Notes: a model not told the origin generated them from the sequence alone. Counted from the first letter of the stretch, positions 23,189 through 32,223 are shown. The stretch is DNA of 64,000 bases from Leucobacter sp. UCMA 4100 (GCF_027853335.1 NZ_JAFEUS010000002.1:496001-560000); one strand, 5' to 3'. Program-made: numbers and translations.

Positions 23189-23218
23189 ATTATCATGATT
23201 GGTCGTACCACTTGTCAA
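23189..23218 (-). promoter_or_regulatory. Promoter of the dehydrogenase operon
   Basis: On the minus strand TTGACA (23213-23218) and GATAAT (23189-23194) are separated by 18 nt: a perfect -35 and a one-mismatch -10, about 50 nt before the lipoyl gene. Confidence 0.75.
23200..23210. promoter_or_regulatory. FCD-type operator TGGTCGTACCA
   Basis: A perfect TGGT-N3-ACCA palindrome placed inside the spacer of the dehydrogenase promoter, so a bound regulator would block RNA polymerase. It fits the binding pattern of FadR/PdhR/LldR-type proteins, and such a gene lies in the same operon (19414-20112). A TGGTCA direct repeat at 23170-23184 may add a second contact. Confidence 0.75.
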
Positions 23219-23259
23219 ATAGGACTGCGGCCGCGTCCCGGACTCCCGTTGGAACGAAA

Positions 23260-23293
23260 AGGGGCTATGCTGGCAACCGCCAACACAGCCCCT
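23260..23293 (-). terminator. Terminator after the acyl-CoA dehydrogenase gene
   Basis: On the minus strand AGGGGCT and AGCCCCT close a stem with an inner TTGGC/GCCA-like pairing, followed by TTTTCG. It separates the dehydrogenase/CoA-transferase unit from the lipoyl/E1/E2 operon. Confidence 0.75.
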
Positions 23294-23308
23294 CGGTAAG
23301 GCTCTCGA

Positions 23309-24469
23309 CTAGAACGCAGCCATACCCGTCAGTTCTCGCCCGATAACGAGCTGGTGCACCTCGTCAGTTCCCTCGTAGGTGCGCACAGACTCGAGGTTTG
23401 CCATATGGCGCATGACTGGAAAATCGGTCGTAATCCCGTCGCCACCAAGAATCGAACGACACGTACCGGCAATCTTGATCGCCTCGCGCACGCTATTCAG
23501 CTTGCCCACCGAGATTTGACCGTGGGTGAGCTTTCCTGCGTCTTTCTGACGACCAAGGTGCAGCGCGAGCAGCATGCCCTTCTCGTACTCGACAAACATG
23601 TCGGCGAGCTTTGCCTGGGTGATCTGCTTACTGCCAATCGGCTGCCCGAAAACCTCGCGGGTTTGCGAACGTTCGACGGCAACCTCGAGGCAGGCCCGAG
23701 CGGCACCCATAGCGCCCCAGACGATACCGTAGCGAGCCTCGTTGAGGCACTTGAACGGCGAGGAGAGGCCTTTCGACCCCGGCAGGATAGCGTCGGCGGG
23801 AAGCCGCACGTTATCGAGCTCAATTTCGCACTGGAGCGAGGCGCGCATCGAGAGCTTATTCTCGATCGGGGTCGCGGTGAAACCCGGGGTCGCGGTCGGC
23901 ACGATAAAGCCGCGCACGATGCCTTCTTCGTCCTTGGCCCAGATCACGCCAAGCTTCGCGATCGAGGCGAGGCCGATCCACCGCTTTTTGCCGTTCAGTA
24001 CCCACTCATCGCCCTCGCGACGTGCCGTGGTGAGCATCGTGTTCGGGTCCGATCCGCCCTGTGGCTCGGTGAGTCCGAAGAAGCCGATTGCTTCTCCGGT
24101 GTGCATCTGGGGCAGCCACTCGTTCTTCTGCTCCTCAGAACCAAACTTATGAATGGCACCCATCGCGAGCGACCCCTGAACCGAAAGCGCGGTGCGAAAG
24201 CCCGAGTCAACGGCCTCAAACTCCATCGCGACGAGCCCGTAGGCGACCGATGAGGCGGCCGGCAGCGTGTAACCGTCCATGTACATGCCGAAGGCACCGA
24301 ACGAACCCACCTCTGGCAGCAGCTCGACTGGAAGCCTGCGATCTTCGAAGGCTTGGTCGATCACGGGCTGAATCTTGGTCTGCGCAAACTCGCGCGCACG
24401 CATCTGCCATTCGCGTTCTTCTTCGGTCACAAAATCTGAAATGTTAAACAGGGTGTCGATCGTGTTCAT
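23309..24469 (-). CDS. Glutaryl-CoA-dehydrogenase-like acyl-CoA dehydrogenase
   Basis: A 386-aa flavoenzyme. The flavin region is GFFGLTEPQGGSDPNTMLTTA and KRWIGLASIAKLGVIWAKD; the C-terminal block CLNEARYGIVWGAMGAARACLEVA, RNIL-like SILGGDGITTDFPVMRHMANLE and TYEGTDEVHQLVIGRELTG follows glutaryl-CoA dehydrogenase more closely than short-chain acyl-CoA dehydrogenases. The catalytic base is Glu366 in YEGT. In that family the enzyme oxidises and decarboxylates glutaryl-CoA to crotonyl-CoA. It is encoded 30 nt after a class III CoA-transferase, the same pairing known for glutarate use. Specificity is inferred by resemblance only. Confidence 0.85.
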   Translation of the reverse strand: MNTIDTLFNISDFVTEEEREWQMRAREFAQTKIQPVIDQAFEDRRLPVELLPEVGSFGAFGMYMDGYTLPAASSVAYGLVAMEFEAVDSGFRTALSVQGSLAMGAIHKFGSEEQKNEWLPQMHTGEAIGFFGLTEPQGGSDPNTMLTTARREGDEWVLNGKKRWIGLASIAKLGVIWAKDEEGIVRGFIVPTATPGFTATPIENKLSMRASLQCEIELDNVRLPADAILPGSKGLSSPFKCLNEARYGIVWGAMGAARACLEVAVERSQTREVFGQPIGSKQITQAKLADMFVEYEKGMLLALHLGRQKDAGKLTHGQISVGKLNSVREAIKIAGTCRSILGGDGITTDFPVMRHMANLESVRTYEGTDEVHQLVIGRELTGMAAF

Positions 24470-24499
24470 CGATGGTCTTTCTCGTTGAGTGGTGCGGGG

Positions 24500-25681
24500 T
24501 TAACGGTTCGTGGTGGCCGGCAGCCAGTCGGCCCCGGTGTGCTCGCCGAGGTGCGGCGGAGCGAGCGTGTAACTCGCCGGAGTGAGGCCAAGATCAATAG
24601 GGTTTGCCACCGAGCGCACTTCGCCTGTCTGGGCGACGGCGTCAAGGCCCAACTGCTCGGCGAGTTCGAACGCCTGGCCGACGCTGTTCACGCGGCCCGC
24701 GGGAATCTTGCGGGCCATGCAGGCGTCGATCCAGTGCTGCGCCGGCTTTTCACTGAGCTTCTCGGTAATGATCGCGCCAAGGGCCGCGCGGTTTGCGACC
24801 CGGAGCTCGTTCGTGGTGAAACGCTCGTCGTCGGCAACCTGCGCAAGCTCGAGCACCTCGCAGAGCGCCCGAAATTGGCCGTCAGTGCCAACCGCGAGCA
24901 CGATCGTCTGATCAGCCGTCTCGAACGTCTCGTATGGGGCGATCGAGGGGTGGGCATTTCCCATGCGCTGCGGTGAAACTCCGGTCTCGAGTGTCGACGA
25001 CGCCTGGTTCGCGAGCGATGAGAGCAGCGTTGACAGCAGGTTCACCTTGACGTGCTGCCCGCGACCCCGCGTCGCCGAATCGGCCTCGTCGCGCGCCCGA
25101 AGCGCCGCCTGAATGCCAATCACGGCGTTCTGGCCCGTGAGTACATCGACGAGAGCGACACCCACCTTCTGAGGCTCGCCTCCCTCGGCACCGGTGATAC
25201 TCATGAGGCCACCAACCGCCTGCACGAGTAGGTCGTACCCGGGCAAATCTTTGCCGCCGCCATCGCCAAAGCCCGAGATCGAGCAGTACACGACGCCGGG
25301 GTTCGTCTCGGCGACCGCCTCGTAGCCGAGGCCGAAACGTTCCATGGTGCCGGGTTTAAAGTTTTGAATCACGACATCGGCCGTCGTCGCATAGTGCATC
25401 GCAGCCGCGCGCCCCTCTTCGGTCGAGAGGTCAATGACGACCGAGCGCTTGCCACGGTTAACCCCAGCGAAGTAGGTGCTCTGCCCCAGCGCGTTCGCCG
25501 GCGGAACCCACGCCCGCGTGCCATCACCCTGCGGGCTCTCGATCTTGATAACATCGGCGCCCAGATCGGCGAGCATCATCGTCGCGTGCGGCCCTGCGAG
25601 CACCCTCGAGAAGTCGGCGACACGAATTCCCCCGAGTGCCCCACGAGGCGCTTCAGGTGCTGAATCTTGCGGGCTTGGCAT
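24500..25681 (-). CDS. CaiB/BaiF-type (class III) CoA-transferase
   Basis: A 393-aa CoA-transferase of the formyl-CoA/carnitine-CoA family. It has LGGIRVADFSRVLAGPHATMMLADLGADVIKIE at the N-terminus, the FKPGTMERFGLGYEAV helix, and the catalytic aspartate in LPGYDLLVQAVGGLM (about residue 150). Such enzymes move CoA between carboxylic acids by way of an aspartyl-CoA thioester. Next to a glutaryl-CoA-dehydrogenase-like gene it resembles succinyl-CoA:glutarate CoA-transferases. I chose the ATG at 25681, with AAAGGAAC upstream, over an in-frame ATG at 25708. It is the first gene of its operon and divergent from the PucR regulator. Confidence 0.88.
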   Translation of the reverse strand: MPSPQDSAPEAPRGALGGIRVADFSRVLAGPHATMMLADLGADVIKIESPQGDGTRAWVPPANALGQSTYFAGVNRGKRSVVIDLSTEEGRAAAMHYATTADVVIQNFKPGTMERFGLGYEAVAETNPGVVYCSISGFGDGGGKDLPGYDLLVQAVGGLMSITGAEGGEPQKVGVALVDVLTGQNAVIGIQAALRARDEADSATRGRGQHVKVNLLSTLLSSLANQASSTLETGVSPQRMGNAHPSIAPYETFETADQTIVLAVGTDGQFRALCEVLELAQVADDERFTTNELRVANRAALGAIITEKLSEKPAQHWIDACMARKIPAGRVNSVGQAFELAEQLGLDAVAQTGEVRSVANPIDLGLTPASYTLAPPHLGEHTGADWLPATTNR

Positions 25682-25775
25682 CGAGTATCGTTCCTTTTCT
25701 GGCTTCATTGCCCGCGGTACGCAGGCCTTCGAGACTCACTGTACGCCGCAGTTGGCCATGATCCGCCTATGAATA

Positions 25776-25805
25776 TTGCACAGAAAGTGGTTAGAAACTG
25801 TGCAA
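25776..25805. promoter_or_regulatory. Inverted-repeat operator in the PucR/CoA-transferase divergent region
   Basis: TTGCACAG (25776-25783) and CTGTGCAA (25798-25805) form a perfect 8-bp inverted repeat with a 14-nt spacer. It is the only such signal in the shared 134-nt region and ends 10 nt before the PucR start codon, so autoregulation and control of the CoA-transferase operon are both likely. Confidence 0.65.
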
Positions 25806-25815
25806 AGATATCACC

Positions 25816-27261
25816 ATGGCCTCAGTCACCGACCTTCTCGAAGCCGCCGACCTCGGCCTCGAACTCGTGCAAGCCGCATCGCTCACCGCACCGATTTCAT
25901 GGGTGGCACACGCGACCCCCGGCGAAGCCCTCCGCTACGCCGATGCCGAAGCGCTCATCATCGTCACCGAGGCCGCACCCGGCACCCGCTGGCGAGACTT
26001 CGTCGCCTCGCTCACGAGAGCCCGCACGCCGGCGCTCGTGTGGATCGCTCCCGCAGCCGCTTCCCACGCGAAACCCCCGACAGCGCTCACGCAGGCCGCT
26101 GGCGACTACCAACTGACCCTGCTCCTCGCCCCCGCAACACTCGCCCCTGCTGCACTCGCGAGACAAGTCTCGCTGCTACGGCAACGCGACGACCTCGGGC
26201 AAGCCAGAGAGGCGTTGCTCGCGCAGCGAAGAGTCCTGAACCTCGCGCACTCCGGCTCAGACCCGGCCGCGATCATCTCGGCGGTGGCACAGCTCACCGG
26301 CAGGCACGTTGCCCTCGTTGACAGCGAGGGGCGCAGCATTGCCGCAACCCAGGGCTTCGACGCGGGCTCCGAGCAGTCGCAACGACTCTCGGTCGGTTCC
26401 GGACGCGAGCTCGTGGCCCCAGGCCCACCACTCGAACCAGAGGGCGCCGCCGCATTCACCTCGGCCGCGATGGTGCTGAGTATCGACGATCGCACCCGCG
26501 CTCACAACTCAGTCGTCGAACGCGAGCGTTGGGGCCGGGTGACGAAGGCGATCGTGACAGGGGTTCCCGACCCCCAGCGGCTCGTGCACGTGCTCGACCC
26601 CGGCATGACCCTGCCGGAGCGAGTGCACGTACTCGTGGCGCAAGGACAGGCGGAAGCGATCGCCGCTTGGAGATCGCAGCACCGAGAGGGCATCCTGAGG
26701 CTCATTACGAGGTATCCCCTGAGCGCTCGAACGCAGCCGGTGACGCCACAGGGAGCGGTTCTCGCCTGGCAGGTCGTAAGCCCCGAGCTCGCGGGCTGGG
26801 CCATCGACAACATTACCGCCAGCGGCCTCGACGTCGCGGTGGGGCTTGAGACCGAACTGCAGCATGCCGAGGTGAGCCGCCGTTCGGCCGAGGCACTCGT
26901 GCCGAGACTCTCGAGCGCTGAACGCCTGTACCGTACCCCGCGCACCGCCAGAGTACTCAAGGCGAACGAGTCGAACGCGCTGATCGAGCTGTTGCTCGCG
27001 ACTCCCGAGGGCGCTTCGTCGAGCCACGCCGTGTTGGGCGCGCTCTCGCTACACAGCCCCCACTGTGATCTCGAAGCGCGTGAAACCCTGCGCGTCTTCC
27101 TGGCACAGCACGGCCAACGCGGTGCCGCCGCAGAGGCACTCGGGATTCACCGCAACACTCTTCGGGCGAGAATGGAACGCATCGAAACGCTGCTCGGGGT
27201 CTCACTCGAGAGCGCAGACGACCGTGCGCAGCTGTGGCTCGCGTTACGCGTCGACGGCTAG
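25816..27261 (+). CDS. PucR-family transcriptional regulator
   Basis: A 481-aa regulator. The N-terminal third resembles the PucR ligand domain (LLEAADLGLELVQAASL and WVAHATPGEALRYADAEALIIVTEA), a middle GGDEF-like/GAF-like part follows (about 145-330), and the C-terminus is the PucR-type helix-turn-helix (RETLRVFLAQHGQRGAAAEALGIHRNTLRARMERIETLLGVSL). It is divergent from the CoA-transferase/acyl-CoA dehydrogenase operon and probably activates it in response to the substrate acid. The ATG at 25816 lies right after the inverted repeat. A second regulator for the neighbouring operon suggests two inputs to one pathway. Confidence 0.88.
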   Translation: MASVTDLLEAADLGLELVQAASLTAPISWVAHATPGEALRYADAEALIIVTEAAPGTRWRDFVASLTRARTPALVWIAPAAASHAKPPTALTQAAGDYQLTLLLAPATLAPAALARQVSLLRQRDDLGQAREALLAQRRVLNLAHSGSDPAAIISAVAQLTGRHVALVDSEGRSIAATQGFDAGSEQSQRLSVGSGRELVAPGPPLEPEGAAAFTSAAMVLSIDDRTRAHNSVVERERWGRVTKAIVTGVPDPQRLVHVLDPGMTLPERVHVLVAQGQAEAIAAWRSQHREGILRLITRYPLSARTQPVTPQGAVLAWQVVSPELAGWAIDNITASGLDVAVGLETELQHAEVSRRSAEALVPRLSSAERLYRTPRTARVLKANESNALIELLLATPEGASSSHAVLGALSLHSPHCDLEARETLRVFLAQHGQRGAAAEALGIHRNTLRARMERIETLLGVSLESADDRAQLWLALRVDG

Positions 27262-27947
27262 TCCTGCTCGGTAGCCTTACGGTTTCGGCGCCAGGCCCTG
27301 AAGCCCTTGATGGCCTCGATCAAGATGGGAATGCCCGGCAGCAAGACGAGCGTAATGATGATGTACTCGCTGTAGTTGCGTACCCATTCAATGCTCCCGA
27401 GGAAGTAACCGAGCAGCGTCACACCGACCGCCCATAGGAGTGCACCCACGCAGTTGTAGGCGATAAACCGACGATAGGTCATGTTGCCGATTCCGGCCGC
27501 CGCGGGAACGAATGCCCTGAACACCGGCAAGAAGCGCGCGATGATAATGGCCTTCGGTCCGTGCTTCTCGAAGAACTCGTGCGTTCGCTCAACATTCTCG
27601 GGATTGAAGAAGCGACTCTTCTCACGTTTGAAGATGGCCGGGCCTGCCTTGCGTCCGAGCATGAAGCCGACCTGATCACCGGCGAATGCTGCGACAAAGA
27701 GAAACAGGCACGTGATCCAAATGGGCACGTCGATGACGCCGGTCGCGGTAAAGAGACCGACCGTGAAGAGCAGCGAATCACCAGGCAAGAACGCGAGAAC
27801 AATGACACCGGTTTCGAGAAACACGAATGCGATCGCGAGAATGAGCGCGGCCCATCCACCAACTTCGAGAAGGGTCTCGGGATCAAGCCAGTCGATACCG
27901 AGCAGGCCAAGAAACGGGGTGCTCACTGCTGCCGCTAAAGAAGTCAT
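27258..27947 (-). CDS. DedA-family membrane protein
   Basis: A 229-aa integral membrane protein of the DedA/SNARE-associated family. It shows LETGVIVLAFLPGDSLLF, the re-entrant GDQVGFMLGRKAGPAIF segment, and the proton-coupling arginine region IIARFLPVFRAFVPAAAGIGNMTYRRF. DedA proteins act as flippases for lipid carriers such as undecaprenyl phosphate or phosphatidylethanolamine. Start ATG at 27947; a GTG lies two codons upstream. The 3' end overlaps the convergent PucR gene by 4 nt. Confidence 0.92.
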   Translation of the reverse strand: MTSLAAAVSTPFLGLLGIDWLDPETLLEVGGWAALILAIAFVFLETGVIVLAFLPGDSLLFTVGLFTATGVIDVPIWITCLFLFVAAFAGDQVGFMLGRKAGPAIFKREKSRFFNPENVERTHEFFEKHGPKAIIIARFLPVFRAFVPAAAGIGNMTYRRFIAYNCVGALLWAVGVTLLGYFLGSIEWVRNYSEYIIITLVLLPGIPILIEAIKGFRAWRRNRKATEQD

Positions 27948-28062
27948 CGTCACGGTTGTTTAGTCTAATCGAGCGTTCCGGGGAATTCGTCGGGCGTGAG
28001 CCTCAGTACTGCCGAGCCATTGACGGGCTTGTCGCGATCCGCCATTGCAACATTAAACAGGA

Positions 28063-28725
28063 TCAGTACATGAGAAATTGTGCCGACTCGGGCGACTCGA
28101 CGCCCGCGATCTCGGCCGTGAGGTGGTACGAAGCGCCGCCACCAGGAGCCACCGGGCGTTCAGAGTCGCACGTCTCGGGAGTGCTTCTGGTTCTGTTCCA
28201 TGGCAGCGCCTCGGTCTCGAGCGACTGATCGGGCTCCATGCGCACGAGCGTCGTCTCAGGGTTCGTTTGGCAGTGGCGTGAATCCCAGTAGGTTTCGCCC
28301 CCACTCGTCACCACGAATCCCATCGTCTTCGTGCCGAGGTCGAGGTCGCACGGCACATCGTTGTGGTTCGTCACGCGCAGCGAAAACTGCGGTGATTCGC
28401 CCGAGTCGTAGCTCGACTGATCGGTGATCGCCTCGACCGAAACCTGCTTCATGTCGCAGCTCGCGGCGCCCTTCGGCGACTGCTTATCGTCCTTGGGCTT
28501 CGCCTCATCCCCTTGCTCAGTGCCCTGCGAATCGGCCTGCGCGGGCTTCTCGCCGCCGCCGAACCAGCCGGCAACGCCTTGAGGGCCCACCACGAGCATG
28601 ACGATGATCGCGATCGCTGCGAGCAGACCCACGACAACCGCGATACGGCGCCTGCGGTATACCTTCGGCGACAGGCGCGTCGGCATACCGCTACCGGTAT
28701 CGCTCTGGTCGGTGTGCTCGCTCAT
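28063..28725 (-). CDS. Membrane-anchored hypothetical protein
   Basis: A 220-aa protein with a short basic cytoplasmic part (SPKVYRRRRIAV), one membrane helix (about residues 27-48), a Gly/Glu/Lys/Asp-rich linker (55-88), and an extracellular beta-rich domain with four to five cysteines (AASCDMKQ, VPCDLDLG, SRHCQTNP, PETCDSE). The domain resembles DUF4232-like or copper-binding-type immunoglobulin folds of actinobacterial surface proteins (QFSLRVTNHNDVPC), but I cannot name it. No neighbour hints at a function. Confidence 0.7.
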   Translation of the reverse strand: MSEHTDQSDTGSGMPTRLSPKVYRRRRIAVVVGLLAAIAIIVMLVVGPQGVAGWFGGGEKPAQADSQGTEQGDEAKPKDDKQSPKGAASCDMKQVSVEAITDQSSYDSGESPQFSLRVTNHNDVPCDLDLGTKTMGFVVTSGGETYWDSRHCQTNPETTLVRMEPDQSLETEALPWNRTRSTPETCDSERPVAPGGGASYHLTAEIAGVESPESAQFLMY

Positions 28726-28752
28726 GCACCACAGACTACCCGCGCAGCCTGA

Positions 28753-29265
28753 TTAAATACGTTTGAGCATGCGTGTGTTGCCGAGGGTGTTTTGCTTCAC
28801 GCGTGCAAGGTCGAGAAACTCGGCCACGCCGTCATCGGGCGAGCGCAGGAGCTCGGCATAGACATCGGCCTCGATGAGCGTGTCATTTTCATCGAGCGGC
28901 GTGAAACCGTGACGGGTGAAGAACTCAGTTTCGAAGGTCAGGCAGAAGAGCTTCGAGAGGCCCAGGTCGCGCGCTTTCACTTCAAGGCCACGCATGAGCG
29001 CACTGCCGACGCCCTTACCAAGCCACGAGTCGACCGACGCGATCGTGCGAATTTCGCCCAGGTGCTCCCACATCGGGTGCAGCGCACCAAACCCGATGAT
29101 TTCGCCGCCCTGGTCGGTCGCGACCAGAAATTCCTGTACCTGTTCGTACAGCACGACGAGGTCTTTACCGAGCAGAATTCGCCTGGCAACGAGGGGCTCC
29201 ATCAGTTCGCTGATCTTGCGCACGTCAGTCGTGCGTGCTGGCCGAATGATGATCTCGTTGTTCAT
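28753..29265 (-). CDS. Amino-acid N-acetyltransferase (ArgA-type GNAT)
   Basis: A 170-aa single-domain GNAT enzyme. Its N-terminus IRPARTTDVRKISELMEPLVARRILLGKDLVVLYEQVQEF and the acetyl-CoA part HPMWEHLGEIRTIASVDSWLGKGVGSALM match the short N-acetylglutamate synthases of actinobacteria (Mycobacterium Rv2747 type). These begin arginine synthesis by acetylating glutamate. Length fits. No arg genes are adjacent. The ATG at 29265 is used; a GTG precedes it and both sit close behind GGAG. Confidence 0.85.
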   Translation of the reverse strand: MNNEIIIRPARTTDVRKISELMEPLVARRILLGKDLVVLYEQVQEFLVATDQGGEIIGFGALHPMWEHLGEIRTIASVDSWLGKGVGSALMRGLEVKARDLGLSKLFCLTFETEFFTRHGFTPLDENDTLIEADVYAELLRSPDDGVAEFLDLARVKQNTLGNTRMLKRI

Positions 29266-29297
29266 CACTCCAGTCTAACCCGGTGCTCATGCAACAA

Positions 29298-29331
29298 AAA
29301 ACGCCCCCGGTCGCGAAACCGGGGGCGTTTT
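29298..29331 (-). terminator. Terminator after clpC
   Basis: A 14-bp perfect stem (AAAACGCCCCCGGT with ACCGGGGGCGTTTT) around a 6-nt loop, with U-rich ends on both strands. It stops the clpC transcript 11 nt beyond its stop codon. Confidence 0.92.
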
Positions 29332-29341
29332 CAGTGACGTG

Positions 29342-31867
29342 CTAGATGACGTCGGGCGTTGCGGCCGTCGAAGCGGTTGCCGCGGCGTTCGCGGCGCTCA
29401 CTGCACCCGCGTCACGCTCGGCACCGTGCTCGACAGCGAAGGTGAGCTCGTTCTCGACGAAGTCAACCTTCACGGTGTCGCCCGACACGAGCTCTGCGTT
29501 CAAGATCATCTCTGAGAGCGGATCTTCGACGAGCTGCTGCACCGCGCGACGCAACGGCCTTGCGCCGAGCGATGGGTCGTAACCCTTGTCGGCGAGGTGC
29601 TGGCGAGCTGCCTCTGAAACCTCGATGTCGATGCCGCGATCGAGCAGACGATCGCGCAGGCTCTTGATGAAGAGGTGCACGATCTGCAGAATCTCTTCCT
29701 TCGACAGCTGCGGGAACACGATGGTGTCGTCGACACGGTTCAGGAACTCGGGCTTGAAGTGGTTCTTCAGCTCTTCCATCACCTTGCCCTTCATCATGTC
29801 GTAGGTTGCCGCCTCGTTGCCCTCGACCTGGAAGCCGACGGGTCCACCGGCAATGCCCTTCGAACCGAGGTTCGTGGTCATGATGATGACGGTGTTCTTG
29901 AAGTCGACTACGCGGCCCTGACCGTCGGTGAGGCGACCCTCTTCAAGAATCTGCAACAGTGAGTTGAATATATCGGGGTGAGCCTTCTCGATCTCGTCAA
30001 AGAGCACGACCGAGAATGGCTTGCGGCGCACGCGCTCGGTGAGCTGGCCGCCCTCTTCGAAGCCGACGAACCCGGGAGGGGCACCGAACAGGCGCGAAAC
30101 GGTGTGCTTCTCGCCGTACTCTGACATGTCGAGCGAGATGAGCGCATCTTCGTCGTCAAACAGGAACTCGGTGAGCGCCTTCGCAAGCTCGGTCTTACCG
30201 ACACCCGTGGGCCCGGCGAAGATGAACGAGCCCGAGGGGCGCTTCGGATCCTTGAGGCCAGCACGCTGGCGGCGGATCGACTTCGACAGCGCCGAGATCG
30301 CCTCATTCTGGCCGATGACGCGCTGGTGCAGCGCCTCTTCCATGAAGCGAAGACGCGCGGTCTCCTCTTCGGTCAGCTTGAACACGGGAATACCGGTCGC
30401 GTTTGCGAGCACCTCGGCGATGAGACCCGAGTCGACGATGCCGCCGGTCTCGACCTCACCCTTGCGCCACTCTTTCTCACGGCGCAGGCGCTCGTTGATG
30501 AGCTTCTTCTCTTCGTCGCGCAGCTCGGCTGCCTTCTGGAAGTCCTGCGTTTCGATTGCCGTCTCTTTGTCGGCACGAACGACCGCGATGCGCTCATCGA
30601 ACTCGCGCAGCTCGGGTGGGCTCGACAGAATCGAGAGACGCAGGCGTGCGCCGGCCTCGTCGATCAGGTCGATGGCCTTGTCGGGCAGGAAGCGATCTTG
30701 CACGTACCGATCGGCGAGCGTTACTGCCGCCTCGAGCGCGTCGTCAGCGATCGAAACCTTGTGGTGTGCCTCGTAACGGTCACGCAGGCCCTTGAGAATG
30801 TTGATCGAGTGCGGAATCGAAGGCTCGTTAACCTGAATCGGCTGGAAGCGGCGCTCAAGCGCAGCATCCTTCTCGAAGTGCTTGCGGAACTCGTCGAGCG
30901 TCGTCGCACCAATGGTCTGCAGCTCACCACGCGCGAGCATGGGCTTCAGGATGTTGGCGGCGTCAATCGCACCCTCGGCTGCACCCGCACCAACGAGCGT
31001 ATGAATCTCGTCAATGAAGATGATGATGTCGCCGCGGTCACGAATTTCCTTCATGACCTTCTTGAGGCGCTCCTCGAAGTCGCCACGGTAGCGTGAGCCA
31101 GCGATGAGCGAGCCGAGGTCAAGCACGTAGAGCTGCTTGTCTTTCAGCGTCTCGGGAACCTCGCCGCGCACAATAGCCTGCGCAAGGCCCTCAACGACGG
31201 CTGTCTTACCAACGCCGGGCTCACCGATCAGGATCGGGTTGTTCTTCGTGCGGCGCGAGAGAATCTGCATGACTCGCTCGACCTCTTTTTCGCGGCCGAT
31301 AACCGGGTCAAGCTTGCCGTCTCTAGCCGCCTGGGTGAGGTTGCGCCCGAAGTTGTCGAGTACCTTCGAGCCCTTTTCCTGGGTGGGCGTCTCGGTCGCG
31401 CCGACCGAGACCGTCTCTTTGTTGCCCGCCTGGTAGCCCGAGAGCATCTGAATCACGGTCTGGCGGGTACGGTTGAGATCGGCGCCAAGCTTGATGAGCA
31501 CCTGGGCTGCAACGCCCTCGCCCTCGCGCAGCAGGCCGAGCAGCATGTGCTCGGTGCCAATGTAGTTGTGGCCGAGCTGCAGAGCCTCGCGCAGCGAGTA
31601 CTCGAGCACCTTGCGGGCACGAGGCGTGAACGGAATGTGGCCGGCCGGCGGCTGCTGCCCCTGGCCGATGATGTCAATGACCTGCTCGCGCACAGCGTCG
31701 AGCGAGATGCCGAGTTCACCGAGCGCCTTCGCGGCGACGCCATCGCCTTCCTGAATGAGTCCCAGAAGAATGTGCTCGGTGCCAATGTAGTTGTGGTTGA
31801 GCGACTTCGCTTCTTCTTGCGCGAGCACGACAACGCGGCGTGCGCGGTCGGTAAATCTCTCGAACAT
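29342..31867 (-). CDS. clpC: ATP-dependent Clp protease ATP-binding subunit ClpC
   Basis: An 841-aa class I AAA+ unfoldase. [21 protein letters not shown] starts the double Clp-N domain (about 1-145), followed by AAA1 with GEPGVGKT and [13 protein letters not shown]-type Walker B, a coiled-coil M domain (about 410-470, [18 protein letters not shown]), AAA2 with [11 protein letters not shown], and the C-terminal domain. It unfolds proteins for the ClpP protease in the cytoplasm. The start ATG has GAGGAGAAACAC before it; the frame is open farther upstream but without family sequence. An 18-nt ClgR-type box lies 83-100 nt upstream. Confidence 0.97.
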   Translation of the reverse strand: MFERFTDRARRVVVLAQEEAKSLNHNYIGTEHILLGLIQEGDGVAAKALGELGISLDAVREQVIDIIGQGQQPPAGHIPFTPRARKVLEYSLREALQLGHNYIGTEHMLLGLLREGEGVAAQVLIKLGADLNRTRQTVIQMLSGYQAGNKETVSVGATETPTQEKGSKVLDNFGRNLTQAARDGKLDPVIGREKEVERVMQILSRRTKNNPILIGEPGVGKTAVVEGLAQAIVRGEVPETLKDKQLYVLDLGSLIAGSRYRGDFEERLKKVMKEIRDRGDIIIFIDEIHTLVGAGAAEGAIDAANILKPMLARGELQTIGATTLDEFRKHFEKDAALERRFQPIQVNEPSIPHSINILKGLRDRYEAHHKVSIADDALEAAVTLADRYVQDRFLPDKAIDLIDEAGARLRLSILSSPPELREFDERIAVVRADKETAIETQDFQKAAELRDEEKKLINERLRREKEWRKGEVETGGIVDSGLIAEVLANATGIPVFKLTEEETARLRFMEEALHQRVIGQNEAISALSKSIRRQRAGLKDPKRPSGSFIFAGPTGVGKTELAKALTEFLFDDEDALISLDMSEYGEKHTVSRLFGAPPGFVGFEEGGQLTERVRRKPFSVVLFDEIEKAHPDIFNSLLQILEEGRLTDGQGRVVDFKNTVIIMTTNLGSKGIAGGPVGFQVEGNEAATYDMMKGKVMEELKNHFKPEFLNRVDDTIVFPQLSKEEILQIVHLFIKSLRDRLLDRGIDIEVSEAARQHLADKGYDPSLGARPLRRAVQQLVEDPLSEMILNAELVSGDTVKVDFVENELTFAVEHGAERDAGAVSAANAAATASTAATPDVI

Positions 31868-32167
31868 GTGTTTCTCCTCGTCGCGACGTGCAACGTACAC
31901 GTCTCCCAATGCCACCAGCGTACGGGCTAGACCTGCTCTGTGGGCAAATGTTCGCCGTCGGCGTGATCGGGGCTTTCGGGGCTGGGGGCTCCGCCTCGGC
32001 CTCGGGCTTGACGCCTCGCGCTTAGGCCAGCTGGCGCGCACTGACGCTCAGTAGCGCGCGATGCCACGCCATTGCGCACGATGAGATCCCTTTGCGCCCC
32101 ACGGCATCCTTTCAACGCTGCGTGACACTCCCCCGCGCCTCGCGACACCGCTGCTCGCTTTTTCCGC
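31868..32167. other. Upstream region of clpC, otherwise non-coding
   Basis: This GC-rich stretch holds the clpC promoter region and the ClgR-type box. Open frames across it are low-complexity and lack start signals; I see no gene. Confidence 0.6.
31950..31967 (-). promoter_or_regulatory. ClgR-type operator
   Basis: ATCACGCCGACGGCGAAC on the minus strand fits the Corynebacterium ClgR consensus as I recall it (WNNWCGCYNANRGCGWWS) at every position. ClgR activates clp genes of actinobacteria, so the place before clpC is expected. Confidence 0.55.
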
Positions 32168-32171
32168 GTCT

Positions 32172-32223
32172 ACTTGACGAAAAGCAGGGTGTTTTCGGCC
32201 GCACACCCTGCTTTTCGTCAAGT
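32172..32223. repeat. Long hairpin, copy 1
   Basis: Arms of 21 bp (32172-32192 and 32203-32223) pair without mismatch around a 10-nt loop. The stem contains AAAAGCAGGGTGT/ACACCCTGCTTTT, so the RNA could act as a terminator in either direction, but the sequence is shared with copy 2 at 33374. Confidence 0.85.

Noticed and set aside
31927-32148. Small gene upstream of clpC on the minus strand
   Set aside because: Low-complexity, no ribosome-binding site, and it covers the ClgR-type box and promoter region.
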